DNA from: Begonia masoniana
Taxonomy: Eukaryota; Streptophyta; Magnoliopsida; Cucurbitales; Begoniaceae
Direction: 5' to 3'
Length of the DNA: 64,000 bases
Assembly: GCA_022432975.1 (NCBI GenBank)
Contig: CM039502.1
Span: 10,515,290 to 10,579,289, forward strand
The notes beneath the pieces are model-generated. The model worked only from the letters and a program-made list of their open reading frames with translations. It was not told where the DNA came from and did no database searches. The position numbers were made by a program, and so were the translations under genes. Positions 36,195 through 47,295 of the stretch are shown piece by piece (positions within the stretch are counted from its first letter, which is position 1; every line of letters begins with the position of its first letter).

Positions 36195-36600
36195 TGTAAC
36201 GCCCCGAGTTATATGAACCCGGTTCGTCACACCATACCTGTACATGACTAAAATTTCAACCGTATTTATTTATTTTTTTAAAAAAAACTTGACATAAGCG
36301 GAACCTTCAAAACAATAATATTCGAAACTTGCAGCGGAAATCATTTAAGTAAAACGGAGTTAAACAAAACTATTGTACAAGGCTTGAATGATCACATAAA
36401 ATATTAAGAAAATAATTCAACCGGAAGGGATGAAAGTTTAGGCGTGAAATACTTGAAATTTATGAAAGTTAAACACATCATCCGAAGAACGAAGTCAACC
36501 GGAAGGAACTGACGTAGAAAACAGGAGGCTTTTCCCTGATAACAAAACGACAAAGTTTCAACTACATCATCCGGTCACAAAACGACAAGATACATCCTAC

Positions 36601-36762
36601 ATCTACCGGTGACGTCAGCCGGATAATTTCCTCATCCGATCGACTTCACTCTATATCTACCGGTGACGTCAGCCGGATGATTTCCTCATCCGATCGACTT
36701 TACTCTATATCCACCGGTGACGTCAGCCGGATGATTTTCTCATCCGATCGACTTTACTCTAT
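36601..36762. repeat. 54-bp tandem repeat with TGACGTCA, 3 units
   Basis: Units start at 36601, 36655 and 36709. Each contains ACCGGTGACGTCAGCCGGAT, including the perfect palindrome TGACGTCA, and CATCCGATCGACTT. The next partial unit carries CCACCGGTCGCAAAACGACA, the reverse complement of the motif in the H LTR. Confidence 0.93.
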
Positions 36763-37319
36763 ATCCACCGGTCGCAAAACGACAAAAGTCCTACTTATAT
36801 CTTCCGATAGGCGACAGAACAACAACTCAACTACTCCATGCTACGCAAACACAACTCTAATTACAGAAATGAAATTACTCACATTACTGAAATCATTCAA
36901 ATACCATTCTAACAAATGCATTACTTAAAAACAATCCAGCAAGTGCCATCGTCAAATCTCAGCAGAATACCATCATCAGAAAAATTCAAAATATTTTCAA
37001 AACATTGAAACAACCACTGTCATGAGGACTCAACCTATTCAAATCAAAACGTTGTCAACTTCACCTTTACTCCAACAGACATCAGTTAAACTGCCTCATC
37101 AAATACCAGGTCCGTGGCATGAGTGTGCTCCCCCAACCAGCCTATCCTTCAATGAACTCAGAAGGCTCACCTGCTGTAACTTCTCCACCTACATCACAAA
37201 ACTCACCTATTAGCCTAATGCTAAGTAAGTAAAGCAGTAATGGAATGGAATGCTGAAACATAAATTCCTAAACATGCAGTTTCTACTTTCTCATCTCAGT
37301 TGTATTCACATACGTTCAT

Positions 37320-37524
37320 AAGCTGATCTGATCCCTCGGTTCCCTCGGGATGTGGATCAATTTTCCTAAGGTCATACATCCTCTACTCGATTAAGGGGCG
37401 GATTAGTTCCCTTAATAGCTGAACTGATCCCTCTGTTCCCTTGGGAGTGGGATTAATTCTCCCAATGTCATACATCCTCTACTCGATTAAGGGGCGGATT
37501 TGTTCCCTTAATAGTTTGTTTGTC
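37320..37524. repeat. About 96-bp direct repeat, 2 units, in solo LTR L
   Basis: GTCATACATCCTCTACTCGA recurs at 37371 and 37467 with ATTAAGGGGCGGATT after each, and CTGATCCCTC...TTCCCT before each. Confidence 0.85.
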
Positions 37525-38329
37525 ACATACAGTTCATACTTCACTATTCTTACATGGAAATTCATTTTCGTAATCTTTCAAAAACATGATGCGTGACACA
37601 CAAAATCATTCTCAATATGCATAACCCTACTGTTTTGTGATGTAGGCCCGAAGGCACATGCATACTTTACTTACCTGGTCTCCTGGAAATCGTTCGGTTT
37701 CAACTACTCTGGAAACCCTGCTCACCTAGCGTCATAAGCAAAAATACCGATTAGATTACCACTAACCTTATCCTAAATCGTTCTGAAACCTAAGGGGCTC
37801 GTTTGAAATCTCTAATCATCATACACTCTCGGCTCAATACTAAAATCGAACTCAACTCACTCGCAATATTATCAAAATACGCGCATTACACTATCTCTGC
37901 TATCTAGCCACTAAAATCTCGAGAAATAAAATGAAAAACTCACCTAGTTCGAGGAATGAGGATCGAAGAGGGAAATCGCCTGGAGCTCTGCTGTGCTTGA
38001 GCTGAATACCGAGAAGGAAAATGAGGGAAACAGTGGCGGCTAAACCTCATTAAACCCTCCATTAAATACGTTATCCATTTATAAAATTGCTAATTACCCT
38101 TTTGTCCTTACATAGTTATTAACCAACCTAATCACTTTCTCCCTCAATTCTTCCATAAAATTAACACATTATAATTGGCAATTAAATTTGGTTTAATAGA
38201 GCCGGGTGCTACATTAGGTCTAATTAGGAATGAAAAAAATTAAGGTTCATTTTTCTGTTGGAGAAAATTGGCCAATAAGTAGTGTGGTCAATTACGAAAT
38301 GGACGATCACCAAGATTTACTCTTGTCTG

Positions 38330-38425
38330 AAATGAATAGACGTTGTCACAATGGACGTTGTCATATTGGACGTTGACAATGGACGTTGTCATATTGGACG
38401 TTGTCACAATGGACGATAACAATGG
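38330..38425 (+). repeat. GGACGTTGTCA short tandem repeats in SIRE A
   Basis: ATGGACGTTGTCA and TTGGACGTTGTCA units, about 18 bp apart, in the internal region between pol and the extra ORF. The unit resembles the GACGTTGTCGTCC form in the same element's LTR array. Confidence 0.8.
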
Positions 38426-40468
38426 ACTTTAAAAGAATGACTGTTAAATTCTTTCAAAATGTTACAGAAACCCTAACTTTCGACAAATCTTCAAAAACCT
38501 CTCGACTCCTCTCGCTCGTCCAACAATTCCTATTCTTCTCTGATCGTTGGCTCCTATCCAAAATATCTCTAAACTCCATCTCTATTCAGACGTCTCTATC
38601 TTTTTCAATTGCATCTTCCTCTCGCGCAGAACAAGTTTTCTCAAGGAAAAAACAAAAGACTTCTCATACCGTGGATGCTCAGTCTGTCACTGTTCCTCCT
38701 CCTCTTATATGGTCAAATCATGAGTTCATAATCAAGCGACTTTTAATAGGTATTATGAAGGTTTTGAAATCAAACCTCCTATTCGATCTAGAGCAGTAGT
38801 CTTTAGAGATTTGACTGGTTTGGACTTAGAGGAACCATTACTTAGGTTGGGGTTAATGGGGTTGTTTGATACAGAGGCCCCTTATTGTGCAACTTCGATT
38901 AGAATGTTTTATGCAAACCTAGAACATTCTACACGACCCCTTATTCTCAGGAGTTATGTCTATGGAAGACATATTGAACTAACTCAAGAAATGATCCACG
39001 AAATCCTTCATTGCGAGTTTCTGAATGGTTCACGGAGATTCTTTGAGGCAGCAAAGAATTCGTCTTTTCTTAAGAGGCCAGTAGGCAAGGATTTATTCAA
39101 ACTGATTGCCAAGGATCCTACCAACTCTCCCCTAAAGTTGAAGAGCAAGGATTTGAACTTTATGGCTAGAGTCTTCCACCAAATGATCCACTATAACATC
39201 TTGCCCGTAGATGGTCATAGAGACCATGTCAGTGGAATGGATCTCTTCTTGTTTGGACAACTATTCAAAGGTGAACCATTTCATGTTGGATACATTGTTT
39301 TAAATCGGATGCTTCAAGTTGTATGCAATGTGTCCAAGTCTCTGCTTTACAATCTTCTACTTATGAAGATTTTTCAAAGATTTGGAGTCAGACTTCCGGA
39401 GTCTGACAAGCTTTTATCCCTGAGGAAATCCGACTTCTTTTCATCCTCCACCTTGTCAAGAATGGTAATAACAAGAAATGGTCAGGGTGTGTTGGTTGAA
39501 AAAGCTGGTCGAGGAGGTGTTTCAAGGCGCTTTATAATTGAGAAGAAGAAGAGGAAGTAAGTGCTCAAGATGACACTCTGATTCCTATCCTTGATCCTCT
39601 ACCACCTCCAGTTCTCCTTCTTCAAGCTCCTGAAGAGGTCAGTCATGCTCAAACTCACACTCATCAGCCCGTGAGTGATCTGGAACCTCATACAGTCCAA
39701 GCAGTTTTTCCCGTCCAACCTCTTCCACGTCCAACCAGTCCAATTCCTACTCAATCTCCTCCTCAGATTCCTTCAACATCTGCCCGTGTTCCTCCTCGCT
39801 CTAAAGGTCCTCCCACTTCTCCAGTGAGGACTTCTATTTCTGAGGAACTGCTGGATGAGCTTCGGGCAAGCATTTCCAGTCTCAGGACTGGTCTTAAATC
39901 TTTTCAGTCCATGTATCTCTCTTACCATGCTCAATTTGAAGCTCTTATCCTTTCACAACTAGAACATCTCGCAGCTGCAATTCAAGTACTGTATAAACAC
40001 TTTGATCTAATGGAATCAAATCAAAGTTCAGCTATTGCTGATGTCAACAAATGCATTGATCAAGCGGAATTCGAGCATAGTAAAGTCATTGATGATGTTA
40101 TCTTTTCCGTTAGATTTCATTCAAATATTTTGGGAGCCCAATTGCAGCGTGAATCTGACCGCGTCATCACTCATATTGGTGATCTCAGTACCCTTTTGAC
40201 TAAGAGTGATGGTGAGCCTTCTTATGGGGATGAGGCTTTGGAAGCCGGTGGAGCGACTCCTGAGCTAGTGCGTGTTCCAGCTCCGAGTGTTGATCAGCCT
40301 GGGACTGCTTCAGATCCCCCTCCAGAAGCTGCCCCTTCTATTGACATTGAAGTTTCTCCTGTTGAGGAGCTCCCTCGTCAAGTGGAATCCCCTCCTGCTC
40401 AGGCTGATTTCCTTAGTCAACTAGAAGCTCTCATGGGCTGGGATACTCCCTCTTCTCCTGAAGTCTGA
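38386..40468 (+). pseudogene. SIRE A extra ORF: plant-transposon-protein-like, coiled coil
   Basis: The ORF between pol and 3' LTR, in three frame segments. Segment 1 (38386-38799) is a Ser-rich N-terminus. After a shift near 38740 comes segment 2 (to 39560): RAVVFRDLTGLDL, LGLMGLF, MFYANLEH, YVYGRHIELTQ, IHEILHCEF, FHQMIHYNILPVDGHRDHV, MDLFLFGQLFKGE. This resembles what is called the putative plant transposon protein domain in SIRE extra ORFs. A GAA-run at 39540-39556 shifts the frame into segment 3 (39671-40468): a Pro-rich stretch (PLPRPTSPIPTQSPPQIP), then helical segments (SISEELLDELRASISSLRTG) and an acidic Pro-rich tail. Old reports call this position env-like, but I see no signal peptide or membrane anchor. 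Function unknown. Confidence 0.75.
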
Positions 40469-40773
40469 TGATTTTTTGTTCTTCTTTCTCTGTATATTTA
40501 AACTTCCTTCGAATATTCATTTATGTCACATTTTTTTTCTCTCCACTTGTGTTGTGTTGTCTATCCTTACAATGCTTATTTTTTATAATGTCAAAGGGGG
40601 AGAAGGGTATAGAATTTACAGATTGCATCATTAAGAAATTACTGAATTCATACTTACAACTTATTGATAAGGAATACTGCATAGAGTATGGGGGAGTATG
40701 TAAATTTAAACTGAAATACAGATTAGTATGTTGAAACAGATTATATATTTGTCATCGTAAAAAATTGGAAGAT

Positions 40774-41806
40774 TGTTGACTTAAATGGTGTTCAAGTCTA
40801 AATATGTTTTTGATGATTGTGATTAATAAGAAATATATAAACTGCATAATTGATTTACTGTGTTTATTGCATTTATCTGGAAATTCCCTTTGAAAAGGGT
40901 ATTATGTTTCCGACGTTTTTGGCTAAGTGTTATTAGTCCAAAGTCAGTCGTCAAAACTTACAAGACAGACGCAGTCGTCTAAAGTCAAGTTGACACAGTC
41001 GTCCAAAGTCAAGATAGACGCAATCGTCCAAAGTAAAAACAGACGCTTTCGTCCAAAGTAAAAACAGACGCTGTCGTCCAAAGTACTCATCTGAATATCA
41101 AGCGTCCAATGTACGAGCACGTGTTCAAAGACAGAACAACGATTTGATGCAGGGCATTCGTCCGAACTCAGTCGTCCAAAGGGGGAATGTCCAGAGTCTT
41201 AACAACGCCGAATTAAAGACCACGAGTGATAGCGACTTTAGTTCTTAACGGATATTTTTCTGCGTACGAATGCTCTCCAACGGTCATATTTCTGAATGAG
41301 ACGCAGATTACAGACTAGAGTATAAAAAGATGAATGAAGCTCGGGAGAAGAACTTTTTGCCAATTTCTTGAACAGTTACTAAAAACTCCTGCGAGTTCAC
41401 GCGATAATCTTTGTTTTACATCTCTCTGTACTAGAACTTGAGATTTTGTCTTGTGAGAGTGTAATCTCTGTGCTCAATATTTTCATCCTATAAAAACTGT
41501 AAGGCAGTGGATTGACGCCCGTGAAGTTCAATCCAGAAGTGTGAAAGGCAGTTGATTGGCGCCCGTGAAGTCCAATCAAGTTTTCTCGTGGAAGAGAAGT
41601 AGTGAATCTTCAAGGGGGAAATCCTTGAAGCGTGGACGTAGGCAAGGTTAGCCGAACCACGTAAAAATCACGGTGTCATTTTTTTTCTCTCTCTGTTTAT
41701 TTTGAATCTGTAAGCATTATTTTAAGTAATTTATATTGCACTAAGTAAACAAGATTAGAAGAGAAAAGTCTAATTCACCCAACTCTTAGACAATAATGGT
41801 CCTACA
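40774..41806 (+). mobile_element. 3' LTR of SIRE A
   Basis: TGTTGACTTAAATGG... to ...GGTCCTACA, 1,033 bp, with palindrome (40882-40903), shorter tandem array (40926-41085), TATA near 41317 and stem-loop (41631-41661). The AAAAG target copy follows. An extra AAAGGGGGAGAAGGG purine tract lies upstream near 40596. Confidence 0.93.
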
Positions 41807-41811
41807 AAAAG

Positions 41812-43109
41812 TTACCAAAAAATGCCAAATTCGTGATTTTTGTCACCGAAAATCCTCAAATCTCAACCCTCGCTGCCCAAAATCTGAAGCCTGATCATCT
41901 AGAACTCAAACCCGAGCCCTCTAAAAACAAAAATCTAAAACTGATCATTTGAATCGGTAAAAATCTGAAGGGCGAGCTGCTTAAACGCTGAAAATCCCAA
42001 CCCCAAGCCAAGAAATCACCGAAAATCCAAAACCCTACTATTTAAAATGAGGCTAAACTTTTTTATGAAACAAAATGGCGCCCCCCCTTGAAACAAGTTG
42101 GTCCATCAAATCGGGCACCTAAGTTGCAAGGTGCTCTGAATCAAGTGCCGCAACCGCTGGCTGGTTATTTGTCAATGAAATTTCAAAACTAAGCGTGCCA
42201 ACAGCAATTTGAGCAGGATATGTTAATTCGCTCGATTATTTATGGGAAGGCTGCCAACTTCAGCGGCTGGGAATCGTTGGAGATCAAGGAAATGTTTGGC
42301 AACATATTATTGCACGGGATCTACAACACGCGGGGAGACAACTCTAACAAAATAGTTTGCTTATTTTACATGAACTTGACAACTATCAGGAGGGTACTTG
42401 AAGATGTACCTATTCGATATAAATATTATCACAGGTGCAGACGATGTGAACAAACTGCTGGGATTTGCCACAGAAGATGTGGCCATATACTATCACGCTT
42501 CCTGAAAGTGTGATTTTGAAAGAACAGCACATGAGTTACAGTTCCCTATGCAGATTCACCGAAATTCAAAAATTGCAGCCTTCGTCAAACTAAAGTCAAA
42601 GCACTAGAATGTAAAAGGTCAGATTGTTCACAACCTGATCAGCCACATCCTGCTGCCTAGGGATGGACATAGAGATCTGATGAGGTAGATTGATCTCTAT
42701 GTCTTGGCGAAGCTCTATAGCGGCATGATGTTCGACCTGGAGTATATGTTTTTATGTCACATAGAAGAGATTGAGCAAACAAGGAGCAAGAATCTGTCAT
42801 ATGGGACACTGATTTGGAAGATCGTGGAGCGATCTAAGGTTCATGTGCCACTGTGGAGCAGCTAAGAGCTCCAAGATCTGTCAATCTATTTGACAGACTT
42901 CATTTGACTCGAATGGGGCTTTTCGAATTCGTCAGGTCTTAGATGCTGAAGGGAGATCTTGGAGCCTCTACATCTTGAGATGTTCCAATGGAGGAGGATG
43001 CCCCCGTCCCAGCCGCCGCCACCGCGCCGCCACCTACGTTGCAAGGTGCTCTTGGACTGTACTTGCGTCCTGTCAAATGTGTTGAAACCAATAAACATGT
43101 CTTGCAAAT
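41812..43109 (+). pseudogene. MULE second gene: plant-transposon-protein-like
   Basis: The plus-strand gene of the MULE, after an apparent leader (41812-42090). Readable pieces: a start region with a QQQFEQDMLIRSIIYG segment near 42195, NKIVCLFYMNL (42346-42378), then in a shifted frame NIITGADDVNKLLGFATEDV (42420-42490). Next comes IVHNLISHILLPRDGHRDLM, a TAG, then IDLYVLAKLYSGMMFDLEYM (42625-42750). The tail reads VPMEEDAPVPAAATAPPP. The FYxNL, LLG, LPxDGHRD, and DLxxxxxL blocks follow the same order as in the extra ORF of SIRE A. The gene converges on the transposase gene about 30 bases away. Broken by stops and at least one frameshift. Role unknown. Confidence 0.65.
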
Positions 43110-43139
43110 CAGCGCCTGAAGTGGATCCTCGGTGAGGAC

Positions 43140-46100
43140 AAGTGTGACAATTATTCCACTTCTACCGACATATACCACACGACATCTTCGAGTTCTTCTT
43201 ACTAATTGTTAAACTTGAGGGCTCATCAACATCTCGTACTCTTGTCTTCTTCGGCCTACCAGGTTCGCGATATCTTCATGGCGGGAGGAGTTCCTTCCGA
43301 TTTGGTATTTGTGGCTGTTAATGTAAATATGTGTTGGCATAAATTTTTTGGCAAATTAATTAAAGTGTTGGCTTTGATTATCTTGGAAATTAAATAAGGA
43401 TTGCAATAATCTTCATATGCAAGGAAGACGAGTTTTGTGGAGATTATGGTATCAAATATAAACAGAATATTCTCTTTCGGTAATGTTGAAAAACAAGGAA
43501 AGTTATTGCTTGGAAATCAAGTTACTTTATGAAATTATATGTGGAAGGCCGATTTAAAGATTATGGTTTCTGCGTAGCAAAACATATTGCAAGATTCATG
43601 ATCACAATTATTCTGGGATTTGAATAATTTTTATTCTCATACTTTTCATAAGTATTGCAAAGAGTGTTACAACTTCGGATTATGTGGTTTTAGTTTCCTT
43701 ATATTGTGCATTCTATTTTGGATAAAATATTTGAACAAAAATTTATTGCAGACGATACTTAAGCATCTTCCTTTAACAGAATAGGGTTGGGTGGATTATT
43801 GATTATTCTCACATATTACTTGTGCCGCAAGCCGCTATTCTTTCCTTTCTCACACTTCTGCAAGTGAGTGTGTTGTTGTTTGTTTCGGTCTTTGTGTGAT
43901 TGTTTCCACACTCTACCTTTGTTGGATTTCATTGTTCTACGAGTGTGGTGGTTTGTTGCATCCTAAGACAACGGTTGGTGTCACAAGTGGTGTCATAGGT
44001 TGCATTTCTCTTTATTCTTCATTGAATCTCATTCTCGGGAGGATGCTGCACTAGAACTTGGGAGGAGTTCTGTTTATATCAAGGGGAGCTTGTTATTCTG
44101 ATTGTGGGCAAGGGGATCTTGCCGTACATGGATTCCAAGAGGAGTTATCAACAACAAGAGAATCTTGTTGCATTTAGATCTCGGGAGAGATCGATCTCAA
44201 GTCGAGAGAAGCTCACAAAAACAGTTTTATTGGGGAAGTTAGGAAGTGATGGCGACAAAGATAAGAGGGAGTTTTTATTTGTATAAGTCCGATTATCTTG
44301 TAACTTCGCAAACCTTGTGAAATGTTTTTAAATCTAGGCGTGGCCCCACAGACGTAGGCAATTGCCGAACTGTGTTACCAACCTCCAGTCTCTTTACTTT
44401 ACGCATGTTATAATTATTCTTTATTGCATTCCACTATCGGTGTCACAACTAGTGTTATGACACCGCATAGCTAATTACGATCTTTCAGTGGCAACATTTG
44501 GTGGCTGCTTACGGGTTGAACAAAATGTGAGCACATCTACAAGTAAGTTGCCCGATGATAGCATCGATGCATGTAATTCTTTAGTGCTACTCTCAAGAAA
44601 TACATGCATGGAATGGAATTGACACATGAGATTCGAGTAAGTTCTCACCTGTTACAGTTGCACACACATGAATTCATGTCGACAATGTATGGTTCGTTGC
44701 CGTTGCTGACCTCAAATCGTGTACCTTCCGCAAGCACAACACTCCAATTACGAGCTGCACTTTCTAGTTTCTCAAGCTTTTTACTTATCTAGGGACATAA
44801 GAGGTCTATTAATTGGGCCAACTTCTCAAAATTTTTTCATAATGCGAGTCATCAAGCCCTGTTTGATCATCTCAAACATGGTCAAGATCGATTTTTCCTT
44901 GGCTGGCAATAGAACTACATTGAATGACTTGCACAAATTATTCAAGCGCATTTCGCACTTGGGGATCGAAGAGAAGACACGACTAGCCCAATATCTAGGC
45001 TCTTCTTCTCGAAGCCATGCGTGGGCATCCGGGTTAAGCTGATGTAGTTTTCTCATTTCTATCTCGGAATGATAACTTGTGGTTCCCCTAGCTGCATTCT
45101 ACATCGCATCTTTGTACGCTCTACTCCAAAATAAATTTTTGAAATTGGCGTACATATGCTGGAGGTAGTAGCAGTGTTCGGCATGTTCTAATTCATCTGC
45201 TACAGCCTTTAGCAAACCCTAATACTTGAAAAAAAAAAAACATAGTCAACATAAAACAATATAACGTGGAGAGTACTCATTAGATAATTCCCAGGAAGGA
45301 TTGTATTGTACAATCTCTTAGACAGAATTACCTTTCCAAGTAAGTTCCCAGCAAAGGCTGGAGGGGTCACAAACGGTCCCATTTAAAATCTAGTCTCCTA
45401 GACAAAACTTCCTTACACAGTACAATTATACCACTAAATAAGTGGTACGAAAAATGCATTATACCTTTTGTCGATTCGACATCCCTAGTCCGATCCAGTG
45501 TTTAGGTCTCGCTTCAAATGTTGTAAAAACCATGTTCATGTGTCTGTGGACTCTTTTTCGACGTTGGCAATAGCAACGAGATATATTTCATCTTTGCCAT
45601 CAATACTGACGGCTGTGAATAATTGGGCGGTACACAAGCCATTCAGATGACAACCATTCAAACAGATAACAAGGTGACCGTACTGCAGCAAACCTACCTT
45701 GCAAGCAGCCATGTATATATACATTCTTTGTCATACCAATGAATCATCCCCAATCTCGTGTGTATTTTTAATGTGCTATCTGGATTTGATCTACATATTT
45801 CTTCCGCGTACGACTAGATTAGCTTGTACTGTTCATCGCCTATGCCTTTATTAAGTGTTCGAGCTACGCTTCTTATTCTTCTGACAAGACTGGATGTAGT
45901 GTTGACGGTCAAATCCTTCTTCACTGTCTTGATAATGGAAGAAATTTCCCACGTAGGTTGACTTTTGAACATGTCAAGATAATGATTTGCTACCACTTTT
46001 ACTGTAGCGTGTCGATTCTCAATTTTTCTCGAACAGCTGTGAGAATTGATCAAACTCTTTATTTGAAACGTATGCTCGTCTTGCATCTTAGAAGCATGCA

Positions 46101-46540
46101 GCGTCACTCACACCCATCTTTACACTAAGCCGTAGTCGCTGATTTTCACTTTTGGTGAATTTTATTCCATAACTATTTTTCAAAGAATATTCGACTATTT
46201 CTACTCTAATTTATTTTAAATAACTATATTGTTTTCCCAAAAAAACTCATTGAGATTTCTTCTTTTGCCGGTATGCTTTCCACCTCATCATCCCCCGAAC
46301 TGGCCGGTGTTTGAAGCTCGTTGTCTAGAGTTCTGGAAGTCGAATGCACCTCTATTTCTTCATTTCCATGTAAGTGATCAAATACTGGAAGATCACCATA
46401 TGCAGACGTGTCATACGAATACCTATTCATATGGGCATTACAAGTTGTTGTCTCGTCTATATCAACAGATCGAAATGAATCAGAATCTATCGTCGTCGCT
46501 AATACTGAGAAAATTTTCTGGAGCAAGAAAATATTTCTGA
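43140..46540 (-). pseudogene. MULE transposase (MuDR type), split by solo LTR M
   Basis: The minus-strand transposase gene. N-terminal acidic region 46526-46224 (ATG at 46526). MuDR-type DNA-binding domain 46110-45814 (HTFQIKSLINSHSCS, then ANHYLDMFKSQPTWEISSII). Catalytic core near 45724-45536 with LNGCHLNG, where the family has Asp in LDGCHL, so the first catalytic acid is lost by one G-to-A type change; IANVEKESTDTW follows. The 45225-44826 block has AEHCYYLQHMYANFKNLFWS, EEPRYWASRVFSSIPKC and NNLCKSFNVVLLPAKEKSI. A SWIM-like zinc segment lies near 44650 and SHFVQPV near 44520. Solo LTR M interrupts it at 44487. The tail resumes below 43315 with a Pro/Arg/Lys-rich part and a CGIC...GHNCHTC knuckle near 43150-43190. 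Several stops. Confidence 0.85.
43316..44487 (+). mobile_element. Solo LTR M, Copia-like
   Basis: TGTTAATGTAAATATG... to ...GATCTTTCA, 1,172 bp, flanked by GTGGC (43311-43315 and 44488-44492). Near its 3' end GACGTAGGCAATTGCCGAAC matches the stem-loop of SIRE-type LTRs, which suggests a Copia and plus orientation. No internal region remains. Confidence 0.88.
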
Positions 46541-46559
46541 AGTTTTAGAGTTTTAGGAA

Positions 46560-47130
46560 GATGTGGATTGAGAGTGGAGGGCTGATCTCTTTAAATAACT
46601 AATGAGATCGGCCCCTGTTATTGGGAGAACGACCATCCGTTCTCAGCCCGTGATGAATAATTGATCACGAGTTGTAGTAGGGGGCCGTGTGCCAGACTCG
46701 ACCCCCTGCGTTCTCCAGCCCGTGATCAATAATTGATCACGAGTTGTAGAATGGGGGGCTGCGCTCAGGACAAGGCCCCCCGTTTTAAAATTCCTCTGTA
46801 ACACGTGTATTGCACGTGTTACACAGGGGTCTGAGCTAAATATAATGGTCGCCCGTTCTCCAAGGGGGTTGATGAGGGCGCATGTGCGTTGCACGTGTAG
46901 AAATAGGGGGCGTTAAAATATAATGCCCCTTGTGTTTTTCCACGTGCAATGCACGTGCGTGGGGGGTACTACACCCCTGCTTCGACCACCGTGGAGAATG
47001 AGGGGCCATGCGTGCAGAACGGCCCCCCGTTCTCTTTGTAAAATACAGAATATCGGGCTATTGGCCGTCCGTCGGGGTTTAAATTTTTAGATTTTTGATA
47101 GTTTGAACTTTGTGTTGTTATGGACCGGGG
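46560..47130. repeat. Right terminal region of the MULE
   Basis: Inverted relative to 20050-20570. Contains three double CACGTG-type sites (46802-46818, 46881-46897, 46941-46957), a duplicated ATAATTGATCACGAGTTGTA (46647 and 46729), TTCTCTTTGTAAAATA and GTCCGTCGGGGTTTAAA. Confidence 0.78.
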
Positions 47131-47134
47131 TGAT

Positions 47135-47295
47135 CGTGGTCCGGGTCGGTCCAGTTTTTGGAGAGATTAGGACCGGACCACTAAATTTGGTTTTTAAATT
47201 TTTGCACCAATAAACCTAAAAAAAATTCTAGGACCGGACTAGAACCGGACCAAATTTCTGGTCTCGGTTGTTGTCCTCCTAGTTTTTTTTTTCTC
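47135..47295. mobile_element. hAT-end-like GGACCGG-rich fragment
   Basis: GGTCCGGGTCGGTCC, AGGACCGGACCA, AGGACCGGACTAGAACCGGA: words typical of plant hAT end regions, also seen at 9637-9832 and 60379-60500. No clear ends; low certainty. Confidence 0.35.

Larger units (their letters stand above)
36195..38213 (-). mobile_element. Solo LTR L, Gypsy Tekay-like
   Basis: TGTAACGCCCCGAG... to ...GGGTGCTACA, 2,019 bp, flanked by TTAGG (36190-36194 and 38214-38218). On the minus strand it parallels the H LTR: TGTAGCACCCGG start, ACCAGGTAAGTAAAG then CCTACATCACAA, ACTAAGCATTAGGCT-like sequence followed by GATGTAGGTG, and GGGGCGTTACA end. There are no internal genes, so LTR-LTR recombination is likely. 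Confidence 0.92.
20571..41806 (+). mobile_element. SIRE-type Copia element A with two nested insertions
   Basis: LTRs 20571-21673 and 40774-41806, flanked by AAAAG at 20566-20570 and 41807-41811. Order: LTR, primer site, gag, protease, integrase, reverse transcriptase, RNase H, extra ORF, LTR, as in SIRE/Maximus elements. Removing Gypsy H and solo LTR L with their target copies leaves about 9.4 kb, the usual size. Coding regions carry many stops and frameshifts, and the LTRs differ in repeat number and at scattered bases, so it is older than H. Confidence 0.93.
20050..47130. mobile_element. Two-gene Mutator-like element (MULE), heavily nested
   Basis: The left end (20050-20570) and the reverse complement of the right end (46560-47130) share CAAACTATAAAAA / TTTGAACCCCGACGGA, TTTTACAAAGAGAA, the CACGTG double sites and GGCCGATCTC. 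They are therefore inverted ends of one element. Between them, once Copia A (20571-41806) and solo LTR M (43316-44487) are set aside, lie about 4.6 kb with two convergent genes: a plus-strand plant-transposon-protein-like gene and a minus-strand MuDR-type transposase. Convergent two-gene layout is known from maize MuDR. Both genes are dead. I could not read a 9-bp target duplication. Confidence 0.75.

Noticed and set aside
38386..40468. Envelope gene of a retrovirus-like element
   Set aside because: The position fits the old env-like label, but I see no signal peptide, surface/transmembrane layout or anchor. The sequence looks like the plant-transposon-protein domain plus Pro-rich and coiled-coil parts.
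43206..43397. Frame of 63 residues
   Set aside because: Runs across the junction of MULE sequence and solo LTR M, so it cannot be an old gene.
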